This document shows, piece after piece, positions 44,447 through 54,088 of a stretch of 64,000 nt of DNA. Numbering within the stretch: the first letter of the stretch is position 1; each line of letters starts with the position of its first letter. The notes under the pieces are model-generated. The model was not told the origin of the DNA, made no database searches, and was given only the letters and a program-made list of their open reading frames with translations. Source of the stretch: Nicotiana tabacum. Lineage: Eukaryota; Streptophyta; Magnoliopsida; Solanales; Solanaceae. The stretch lies in NCBI RefSeq assembly GCF_000715075.1, contig NC_134087.1, forward strand, positions 191,611,276 through 191,675,275, in the 5' to 3' direction. A program made the translations under genes and the position numbers.

Positions 44447-47356
44447 GCTCAGTTCAGGGTTGGAGCCCTAATACCGACTAGCTGGGGAGAAGTTCAGTTT
44501 AGGGTTTAAAACCCTAATGCTGACTAAAGGAAAAATTCAGTTTGGGGTTTAAAACCCTAATGCTGATTGCATGGAAAAGCTCAGTTTAGGGTTTAAAACC
44601 CTAATGCTGGCTGAATGGGAAAAAAGTTCAGTTTAGGGTTTAAAACCCTAATGCTGACTAAAGGAAAAATTCAGTTTAGGGTTTAAAACCCTAATGCTGA
44701 TTGCATGGAAAAGCTCAGTTTAGGGTTTGAAACCCTAATGCTGGCTGAATCGAAAAAAATTCAGTTTAGGGTTTAAATCCTAATGCTGACTAAAGAAAAA
44801 ATTCAGTTTAGGGTTTAAAACCCTAATGTTGATTGCATGGAAAAGCTCTGTTTAGGGTTTAAAACCCTAATGCTGGCTGAAAGGAAAAGCTCAGTTTAGG
44901 GTTTAAAACCCTAATGCTGGCTGAATGGAAAAGCTCAGTTTAGGGTTTAAAACCCTAATGCTGATTGCATGAAAAAGCTCAGTTTAGGGTTTAAAACCCT
45001 AATGCTGGCTGAATGGAAAATTCAGTTTAGGGTTTAAAACCCTAATGCTGACTAAAGGAAAAAGTTCAGTTTAGGGTTTAAAACCCTAATGCTGACTAAA
45101 GGAAAAATTCAGTTTAGGGTTTAAAACCCTAATGCTGATTGCATGGAAAAGCTCAGTTTAGGGTTTAAAACCCTAATGCTGGCTGAATGGGAAAAAAGTT
45201 CAGTTTAGGGTTTAAAACGACTAAAGGAAAAATGCAGTTTAGGGTTTAAAACCCTAATGCTGATTGCACGGAAAAGCTCAGTTTAGGGTATAAAACCCTA
45301 ATGCTGGCTGAAAGGAAAAGCTCAGTTTAGGGTTTAAAACCCTAATGCTGGCTGAATGGAAAAGCTCAGTTTAGGGTTAAAACCCTATTGCTGGCTGAAA
45401 GGAAAAAATTCAGTTTAGGGTTTAAAACCCTAATGCTGACTAAAGGAAAAATTCAGTTTAGGGTTTTAAAACCCTAATGCTGATCGCATGAAAAAGCTCA
45501 GTTTAGGGTTTAAAACCCTAATGCTGGCTGAATGGAAAATTCAGTTTAGGGTTTAAAACCCTAATGCTGACTAAAGGAAAAAGTTCAGTTTAGGGTTTAA
45601 AACCCTAATGCTGACTAAAGGAAAAATTCAGTTTAGGGTTTAAAACCCTAATGCTGATTGCATGAAAAAGCTCAGTTTAGGGTTTAAAACCCTAATGCTG
45701 GCTGAAAGGAAAAGCTCAGTTTAGGGTTTAAAACCCTAATGCTGGCTGAATGGAAAAGCTCAGTTTAGGGTTTAAAATCCTAATGCTGGCTGAAAGGAAA
45801 AAGTTCAGATTAGGGTTTAAAACCCTAATGCTGGCTGAAAGGAAAAATTCAGTTTAGGGTTTAAAACCCTAATGCTGACTAAAGGAAAAATTCAGTTTAG
45901 GGTTTTAAAACCTTAATGCTGATTGCATGAAAAAGCTCAGTTTAGGGTTTAAAACCCTAATGCTGGCTGAATGGAAAATTCAGTTTAGGGTTTAAAACCC
46001 TAATGCTGACTAAAGGAAAAAGTTAAGTTTAGGGTTTAAAACCCTAATGCTGACTAAAGGAAAAATTCAGTTTAGGGTTTAAAACCCTAATGCTGATTGC
46101 ATGGAAAAGCTCAGTTTAGGGTTTAAAACCCTAATGTTGGCTGAATGGGAAAAAAGTTCAGTTTAGGGTTTAAAACCCTAATGCTGACTAAAGGAAAAAT
46201 TCAGTTTAGGGTTTAAAACCCTAATGCTGATTGCATGGAAAAGCTCAGTTTAGGGTTTAAAACCCTAATGCTGGCTGAATGGGAAAAAAGTTCAGTTTAG
46301 GGTTTAAAACCCTAATGCTGACTAAAGGAAAAATTCAGTTTAGGGTTTAAAACCCTAATGCTGATTGCACGGAAAAGCTCAGTTTAGGGTTTAAAACCCT
46401 AATGCTGGCTGAATGGAAAAAAGTTCAGTTTAGGGTTTAAAACCCTAAATGCTGGCTGAATGGAAAAGCTCAGTTTAGGGTTTAAAACCCTAATGCTGGC
46501 TGAAAGGAAAAAATTCAGTTTAGGGTTTAAAACCCTAATGCTGACTAAAGGAAAAATTCAGTTTAGGGTTTTAAATCCCTAATGCTGATCGCATGAAAAA
46601 GCTCAGTTTAGGGTTTAAAACTCTAATGCTGGCTGAATGGAAAATTCAGTTTAGGGTTTAAAACCCTAATGCTGACTAAAGGAAAAAGTTCAGTTTAGGG
46701 TTTAAAACCCTAATGCTGACTAAAGGAAAAATTTAGTTTAGGGTTTAAAACCCTAATGCTGATTGCATGAAAAAGCTCAGTTTAGGGTTTAAAACCCTAA
46801 TGCTGGGCTGAAAGGAAAAACTCAGTTTAGGGTTTAAAACCCTAATGCCGGCTGAATGGAAAAGCTCAGTTTAGGGTTTAAAATCCTAATGCTGGCTGAA
46901 AGGAAAAGCTCAGTTTAGGGTTTAAAACCTTAATGCTGACTAAAAGGAAAATTCAGTTTAGGGTTTAAAACCCTAATGCTGATTGCATGGAAAAGCTCAG
47001 TTTAGGGTTTAAAACCCTAATGCTGGCTGAATGGAAAAAGTTCAGTTTAGGGTTTAAAACCCTAATGCTGACTAAAGGAAAAAGTTAAGTTTAGGGTTTA
47101 AAACCCTAATGCTGATTGCATGGGAAAGCTCAGTTTAGGGTTTAAAACCCTAATGCTGGCTGAATGGGAAAAAAGTTCAGTTTAGGGTTTAAAACCCTAA
47201 TACTGACTAGAGGAAAAATTCAGTTTAGGGTTTAAAACCTTAATGCTGATTGCATGGCAAAGCTCAGTTTAGGGTTAAAAACCCTAATGCTGGCTGAAAG
47301 GGAAAAAAAAAAGGTTCAGTTTAGGGTTTAAAAACCCTAATGCTGACTAGCTGGGG
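44447..47356. repeat. Telobox-rich tandem array, about 60 units
   Basis: About 2.9 kb of units of about 40-50 bp. Each unit has a near-palindromic core, TTTAGGGTTTAAAACCCTAA, that joins two opposed telomere-like motifs, followed by one of a few tails: TGCTGACTAAAGG, TGCTGATTGCATGG, TGCTGGCTGAATGG or TGCTGGCTGAAAGG, then GAAAA-(GTT/GCT)-CAG. Tails recur in a partly regular order, a higher-order pattern. The first and last units both end in GACTAGCTGGGGA, bracketing the array. A few units carry point changes or lose half the core (for example near 45210). Confidence 0.95.
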
Positions 47357-47749
47357 ACAAAATTCGAGAACAACAACTGACCTCTTCTTTTTTTTGAATT
47401 TTCTTGTTTTAGTAAAAGACAAAAGGGAGTTTCGTGGAAACTTACCTTCCGAGTGAATTCCTTATTGCAAAAATACTTCTTGTACCCGTGCACCTTTTTC
47501 TTTGGGCGACACCTGCTTCTTGCACGGTTGTCTTAGATTAGACCTGTTTCAACTTTTCAGACAAAGAACATTTGTTAGTTCGGAAATGACGGTCGGTTTG
47601 GTGACCTTGATCGTTCTCGGTTGCTTTGTTGCGTCTTCATTTCTGTTGCGAAGTCCCGTCATTGATTTGATTCATATGTCGGAACCTTTTAGACTGCTCA
47701 GGCTTGTATTTCCAGATTCCGTAATGATTTGCCTCGCAAGGCTCTTTTT

Positions 47750-48110
47750 TTTTGTCTCGTTTTGCTTGGAGGTTCCCAACGGGGATTTTATTGGAGGTAT
47801 TCTGTGGGGATTTGTACAAAAGGAAGCTCTGTGGGGGGGAATATTTACAAAGGGGATTCTTTGTGTGGAGTTTTGTACAACGGGGCATGCCGGATATTTG
47901 TTTCAAAGCGGGCTTTCTAGGATTTGTTGGGGTGAGCTTGCTGGGGAATTTTTACAAAGGGACTCGCTGGGGATGTGCTGGGGAAATTCCAACGGGAATT
48001 TTTTTTTCATATATATTGGGGAGACTCTATGGGGGATTGTACAAGGGGAGACTCTGTGGGGATTCGTCCGAAGGCGGACTTGCTGGGGGAAATTTCTCTT
48101 TTTCCTTTTT
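47750..48110. repeat. Degenerate G-rich repeat in 3' UTR of E
   Basis: On the plus strand about ten loose units of about 28-32 bp built on TGGGGATTTGTACAAAGG-CTCTG. This composition explains the long plus-strand open frames at 47502-48369, which are not genes. Confidence 0.7.
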
Positions 48111-48499
48111 ACTTAGAACGCCATCAAACATCATGATCCATCAAGTTTGGACAGACGTACCAACAAAACGGGGTGTTTTCCTTTATGAAACGGAACTCCG
48201 TGAAAACAAACCTGCCACCTGCCCTTTCCGGTGTATCCTGAACTTGGGGTTAAAACATAAAAGGGATTCGAAGAGGAACAAAGAAAGGAGAAAACAAATG
48301 TCAGGAAGGGAGTGTCCCTTTTGGGACGAGAAAGACTTATCTAAGGAAGATAACGCTGGCTTTAAATGACATGACATGCTCTTTGGACTGGACGCCTGAC
48401 CTTCCATGAACTTGCGTTTCTCCGAACCAGAACGGATCTGTGATTCCAAACCGGTAGAACTTTGCCGAGACCTCCTTGGGGTGGAGTCATTCTTTTCGG

Positions 48500-48690
48500 C
48501 CAACAGCGCCCTTTGCGGGTTTTCGCCGGCTGACCTCTCTCATTTCTCTTCCTGTAATCGCTTGATAGCACTCTTTGTGAGTTTTTACTAAACAAGCTCT
48601 CTCATTTTGGTTTCTCTACTCCCGTCGCCTCGTGGTGCCCGAAGGTTTTCACCGACGAGACTCTCTCATTTTATCTCTCTCAATTCAGAG
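48500..48690. repeat. Three-unit repeat of about 65 bp in 3' UTR of E
   Basis: Three diverged units, each with GC-CTTTG-GAGTTTT-CCGAC and closing on CTCTCTCATTT (near 48537, 48598 and 48663). Confidence 0.6.
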
Positions 48691-48870
48691 TGTGCCGGTC
48701 TCCATTTGTGGCGCTTATTGGTTTCCCAATATCTTTGGTAATTGATTTGAAGGCTTGTGCTTGGTAAAGAGAGGTAGATGATACTAACTTCTAAACTGCT
48801 CGACGTGCCCCGATTTCAATTTCAGGGTGAATGAGATTTTATTGTTGGTGTGACTGAACCTCAGGGAGAG

Positions 48871-48914
48871 GCTGCCTACGTATCCTTTCGGAATCAAGTC
48901 AAACGTAGTTCAGG
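48871..48914 (-). other. Structured module, copy after integrase
   Basis: Minus strand: outer arms CTACGT (48903-48908) and ACGTAG (48876-48881). The inner hairpin is a short TCC-GAAA-GGA, with a GNRA-type tetraloop if read as RNA. It lies about 135 nt downstream of the integrase stop. Confidence 0.62.
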
Positions 48915-49047
48915 CCTCAATCAATGTTTATTTTTATTTTTATTATAAGCGGCTCAAAGGTTTGTAGAGAGAATTGGGCAGTGTTTGGGGAGTAGTGGGA
49001 ATAAAACCTTCATCATTTCAAATGTGTCAAGACTACTGGAGTATAAT

Positions 49048-52000
49048 TTAGACGTAGTATCTCTTGACTGCATCCTCATTTACTGCTGTGTCGGGGTCAT
49101 TTCCTTCGATATCACCTAAATACAATGCTCCTCTCGGCAATATCTTCCTTATGATGTATGGGCCTTTCCAATTTGGAGCAAACTTCCCTTTTGCTTCCTC
49201 ATGATGCGGCAGAATACGCCTCAGTACCAGCTGACCTACTTCGAAATTCCTGGGTCGGACTTTCTTGTTGTAAGCACGGGCCATTCTTCGTTGGTACAGC
49301 TGTCTGTGACAAACCGCGGCCATTCGCTTTTCATCAATCAAAGTCAATTGCTCTAAACGAGTCTTGACCCACTCGCTGTCTTCGATTTCTGCTTCGACAA
49401 TGGTTCAAAGCGAAGGAATTTCTACCTCTGCCAGTATTACAGCCTCAGTCCCATAAACCAGAAGATAAGGAGTCGCTCCTACTGATGTGCGTACCGTAGT
49501 GCGATACCCCAACAGTGCTAATGGTAACTGCTCATGCCACTGTCGGGAACTTTGGATGGTTTTCCTCAAAATCTTCTTGATGTTTTTGTTTGCCGCTTCC
49601 ACAGCACCATTGGCCTTTGGCCGATAAGGAGTAGAGTTCCTATGCGTTATTTTGAATTGCTCGCATACATCTCCCATTAAGTGACTGTTCAAGTTTGCTG
49701 CGTTATCTGTAATGATAGTCGTAGGAATACCGAAACGACAGATAAGGTTTGAGTGTACAAAATCCACTACAGCTTTTTAGTGACCGACTTGAGAGTGACA
49801 GCTTCTACCCATTTTGTGAAGTAATCGATGGCAACCAGTATAAACCTGTGTCCATTCGAAGCCTTTGGTTCGATTGGTCCAATGACGTCCATGCCCCATG
49901 CGACAAATGGCCAAGGTGCAGACATGGGATGCAGCTCCGTGGGAGGTGCATGAATTAAATCACCGTGCACCTGACACTGATGACACTTCCGAACGAAGCT
50001 AAAGCAATCCTTTTCCATGGTCATCCAGTAATAACCTGCTCGAAGGATTTTCTTTGCTAAGACATACCCGTTCATGTGAGGTCCGAACACACCTGCGTGT
50101 ATTTCGTGCATTATCTTTCTTGCCTCCTCGATATCGACACATCTTAGAAGATTGAGGTCCGGGGTCTTCTTATACAACAATTCACCGCTCAGAAAGAAAC
50201 CACTCGTATGTCGCTTGATGGTCCTCTTTTGATCTCCAGTAGCGTGCTCGGGGTATTCTTGTGTCTTCAAGAACCTCTTGATGTCATGGTACCAAGGCTG
50301 CGTATTTGATCCCGCCTCGATTACATTGCAGTAACCGTGTCTTTCCTTGATTTGGATTTCCAAAGGATCGACGTGGGCGTTGCCCGGGTAGGGTAGCATT
50401 GAAGCCAAAGTAGCAAGTGCATCTGCCAGTTCATTGTGACACCTCGGGATATACCTGAACTCTATTGACGTAAAGCGCTTGCTGAGGTCCTCTACATGCT
50501 GTCTGTACGGGATAAGTTTGACATCCCGAGTTTCCCATTCGCCTTGGGCTTGCCGGATAATCAGGTCAGAATCTCCCATAATCAGTAAGTCTTTGACATC
50601 CTGATCGATTGCCATATGCATGCCCATGATGCAGGCTTCATACTCAGCTGTATTATTTGTGCAAAAGAAACGAAGTCTAGCTGTGGCGGGATAATGCTGA
50701 CCAGAAGGCGAGATTAAAATTGCCCCAATCCCTACACCCTTGGCGTTCACGGATCCATCAAAGAACATCTTCCAAACATGAGCGTCCTCTGAGACTACTT
50801 CTATAGTATTTACCTCTTCATCTGGAAAGTAGGTATCCAATGGCTGGTATTCCTCATCGACCGGATTTTCGGCCAAATGATCTGCTAGCGCCTGGGCTTT
50901 CATTGTTGTGCGAGTGACATAGACTATGTCGAATTCCGTAAGCAAGATTTTCCATTTAGCCAGTCTCCCAGTAGGCATTGGTTTCTGAAATATATACTTC
51001 AAAGGATCCAACCTGCTTATGAGGAACGTAGTGTGGGCTTGGAGATAATGTCTCAGCTTTTGAGCAACCCACGTGAGAGCGCATCATGTCCTTTCCAGCA
51101 GAGTGTATTTGGCCTCGTAGCCGGTGAATTTCTTGCTCAAGTAGTAGATTGCTTGCTCCTTCTTTCCGGTTACGTCGTGTTTCCCGAGGACGCAACCGAA
51201 AGAGTTCTCCAAGACTGTCAGATACAAGAAAAGTGGCCTCCCCGGTTCTGGAGGGACCAAGACCGGGGGATTCGAAAGGTATTCTTTGACTTTATCAAAG
51301 GCTTCTTGACACTCGGTTGTCCATTCAATCGCCGCATCTTTCCTTAACAGCTTGAATATGGGCTCACACGTGCTTGTCAGCTGAGCAATAAAGCGACTGA
51401 TGTAGTTCAACCTGCCCAACAGACTCATCACGTCTTTCTTTGTTCTCGGGGGAGGCAGATCTCTGATGGATTTTATCTTAGTTGAATCTAGCTCGATACG
51501 TCTCCTGCTTACGATGAAACCCAAAAGTTTGCCCGACGGAACTCCGAAAGCACATTTGGCTGGGTTCAGCTTCAAGTCATACTTCCTTAATCTCTCGAAG
51601 AATTTCCTCAAGTCTTGGATGTGATTATCCTGTGTCCTGGACTTGACTATCACGTCGTCCACGTACACCTCTATTTCCTGATGCATCATGTCATGGAAAA
51701 TGGCAGTCATGGCCCTCATGTAAGTAGCCCCAGCATTCTTCAAACCAAATGGCATGACCCGGTAACAGTAGGTGCCCCAAGGCGTGGTGAAAGCAGTTTT
51801 CTCGGCATATTCTTCATCCATCAGTACCTGATGATACCCGGCATAATAATCCACGAAAGACTGTATCTCGTGTTTGGCGCAGTTATCAACTAGGATGTGG
51901 ATGTTGTGAAGTGGGAAATTATCTTTGGGACTTGCTCTGTTCAGATCTCGGTAATCTACACATACCTGAGTTTTCCCGTCCTTTTTTGGTACTGGAACCA

Positions 52001-52500
52001 CATTCGCCAACCATGTTGTATATTGGACTACCCGAATCACTCCTGTTTTCAGTTGTTTGGTGATCTCCTCTTTAATCTTGTCACTGACCTCAGTTTTGAA
52101 CTTTCGTTGCTTTTGTTGAACTTGAGGACAATCAGGATGAATCGGCAATTTATGAACCACTAGATCAACACCTAGTCCCGGCATGTCATCATATGACCAA
52201 GCAAACACGTCTTTAAATTCAAAAAGAAGTTGAATTATCGCCTCTCGCGTTTTCTTGTCCGTGTGAATGCTTATCTTGGTCTCCCGGATTTCTTCAGGAG
52301 TTCCTAAATTAACCGGTTCGGTGTCATTCAGATTTGGCTTAGGTTTATTCTCAAAATATTCCAACTCTCGGTTTATCTCCCTAAAAGCTTCTTCCGCATC
52401 ATATTCTGGTTCTGGGTTCATTAATTCGCAGTTAAATAGCTCATTGTGATCTGGGCGTGAAGTCCGCAAGCATGTCATATTTAAAGCCGCATTATTATGA
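49048..52500 (-). pseudogene. Pol of element E: RT, RNase H, archaeal-type RNase H, integrase
   Basis: RT starts just after the intron. It has VPVPKKDGKTQVCVDYRDLN, SFVDYYAGYHQ and catalytic YVDD (about 51654-51665). The attached RNase H has LYLTV where an active enzyme has Asp. A TGA at 51084 breaks the frame before ...ALTW. The second RNase H (50395-50780) keeps D-E-D-D: FFDGS, NNTAEYE, MGDSD, NELADALA. Integrase has an HHCC finger (IHAGVFGPH, CHQC), core Asp in GMDVIG, a frameshift near 49770, second Asp in TDNAANLN and Glu in GAVEAAN, 35 residues apart. TGA at 49405 interrupts before the GPY-like end (FAPNWKGPYII). The dual RNase H is a known trait of Tat/Ogre elements. Confidence 0.93.
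50395..50780 (-). other. Archaeal-type RNase H domain of element E
   Basis: A domain inside pol of about 125 residues with four acidic residues in the family order (residues in FFDGS, TAEYE, GDSD, ELADA) and no stop. It lies between the degenerate retroviral RNase H and the integrase finger. It probably supplies the RNA-removal activity the first domain has lost. Confidence 0.85.
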
Positions 52501-52712
52501 CTGAAAAGAAAGATAAAAGGAAAAATAACAAAAATCAGAACAAAAGAAAGAATGGGAAAGCAATGATGATTTCTTTTTATTTTCTTTGGAAAGTTGGAAG
52601 ACAACACTGTTTACAACTTAGGAATTCAAGACAACAATTGAAAGGAAGAAAACGTTCAAGTTGTGTCCTGGAGATAACTTGTGACACAGGAAAGGTGGCA
52701 GGACAGGTCTAC
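52501..52712 (-). other. Intron of element E between protease and RT
   Basis: On the minus strand GT at 52712-52711 (GGGTAGACC), a T/C-rich tract and TTTCTTTTCAG with AG at 52502-52501. It is 212 nt, or 3x70+2. The protease frame hits TAG inside the GT site; removal of the intron leaves GG plus T, a glycine codon, and continues into the RT frame (HNNAALNM). The protease and RT are in different frames without splicing. Introns in this place, partially spliced, are known for Ogre elements. Confidence 0.82.
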
Positions 52713-54088
52713 CCGGACTTCCGTCTAGTCGGGAATGGCGTGGCCTCCCAGTTTTGAAGTTGGGCGTTCGGCCCCATGTACAGCATCTCAGCAGTGCTTG
52801 TGCCTTCACCTGGTTGAACCATGTGGACCTCGTAGAGCATCTCTCTCATCGCCCCACATATCTCCTCGATTTCCTCAGCTGTGAAGACCTCATCATCTTC
52901 TTCTTCAACGTACCTTGGCCTGATGAAAGTTGCATATAAATCCGGCAGTGGTCGAGGTAACTTCCAACCCTCATTTTTCCTTTTCTTTGCCCACTCTTCG
53001 TCTGCTGGAGTAGGTTTGAAGCCTAGTCCAAAAGGTTTCTTGGTGACTGGCAGGGTAATGGGTTCTGTTATTCCCTGAAGGGTTCGTCCAAGCCCTTTAC
53101 CTGGCCTAAATCCGTGCTGGATCATCTCTTTGGCCACCATAACCAAGGCGTTAGACAAGAAAGGCTGGGGGCAGGGTATTCCTTCTTCGTGCTGCTCTGC
53201 CAGTACAATCTCAAAAGCTTGATAGACCGTATGTTCGCTCCCTTCTCTCGGTTCCAGATATGGTATAGATGGGTCCCGATAAATAGCATGCTCATCTTCC
53301 CCATGGACCACAATTTCTCGGTCTTCGTACTCGAACTTCACCATCTGGTGAAGAGTGGAAGGCACGGCTCCTGCCGCATGGATCCAAGGTCTGCCAAGGA
53401 GAAAATTGTAGGATGTATCCATGTCGAGCACCTGGAAGGTTACTTGAAATTTGACTGGTCCTATGACCAATAACAGGTCTATTTCTCCCATGGTATCTCT
53501 CTTGATGCCGTCGAAAGACCTTACGCAGACATTGTTAGGTCGGATTCTTCCGGTCCCAATTTCCATTCTTTGTAGCGTGGAGAGCGGGCAAATGTCAACG
53601 CCTGAGCCCCCATCCAACATTACCCGCTTGACATAATAGTCTTCGCATTTAACTGTTAAATGCAAAGCCTTGTTGTGTGTCGCTCCTTCCGGGGGTAGAT
53701 CGTTCTTGCTGAAAGAGATTTGGTTGACGGCGAAGAATCTTTCTGTCATCCGCTCTAATTGCTCTACCGAGGTTTCAACTGGCACATATGCTTCATTCAG
53801 GGTCTTTAGTAATATCTTTCGATGCTCGGTCGACCTCATTAACAATGACAGCATGGACACTTGCTCGGGGTACTTGCGCAGTTGATCTATCACTTCGTAA
53901 TCCGGCATTTTCATTTGTTGGAAGAACACTTCCGCTTCTTCAACACTCACGGGCTTCTTTGGCGGGAAGCGCCTTTGTGTGGCGTCGTTCAGTTCTTGGG
54001 TATTTGAATACCTTCCAATGAAAGTATTTTCTGGAAGTTCTCCCATGACCTCTTTACCTTTGTACATTACCAAAGTCTTTTGATAATT
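52713..54088 (-). CDS. Protease region of element E with G-patch-like segment
   Basis: Open for about 458 codons, from an in-frame TAG at 54089-54091 (end of gag) to the intron. The aspartic protease has the active-site stretch MLDGGSGVDICP (about 53596-53622) and a later FLLGRPWIHAAGAVPS block typical of the family. A G-patch-like segment follows (53030-53140: EMIQHGFRPGKGLG-RTLQGI), then an acidic tail (VEEEDDEVFTAEEIEEI). G-patches bind RNA or helicases in host proteins and follow the protease in some retroviruses. This is the longest E segment without a break. Whether it is made as one protein with gag depends on the TAG. Confidence 0.85.

Larger units (their letters stand above)
43723..49047 (-). 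other. 3' untranslated region of element E
   Basis: 5.3 kb between the integrase stop and the polypurine tract with no coding sequence in element sense. It carries three tandem-repeat families (48500-48690, 47750-48110, 44447-47356) and two copies of the structured module (48871-48914, 43841-43890). A long hypervariable 3' UTR that breeds tandem repeats is known for Ogre elements. Confidence 0.8.

Noticed and set aside
44447..47356. CRISPR-like or true telomere array
   Set aside because: Repeats are contiguous with no unique spacers, and telomere-like motifs alternate in orientation inside a retroelement 3' UTR. This is neither a CRISPR array nor a chromosome end.
47502..48369. Two overlapping plus-strand open frames of about 205 codons
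   Set aside because: They lie antisense in the E 3' UTR within a G-rich tandem repeat that encodes Gly/Trp/Leu-rich text in several frames; no domain or homologue is recognisable.
52503..52607. Hydrophobic N-terminus (MLSSNFPKK...FLFS) as a signal peptide of the RT protein
   Set aside because: These codons are the T-rich end of the intron; the true RT frame is entered through the splice acceptor at 52501.
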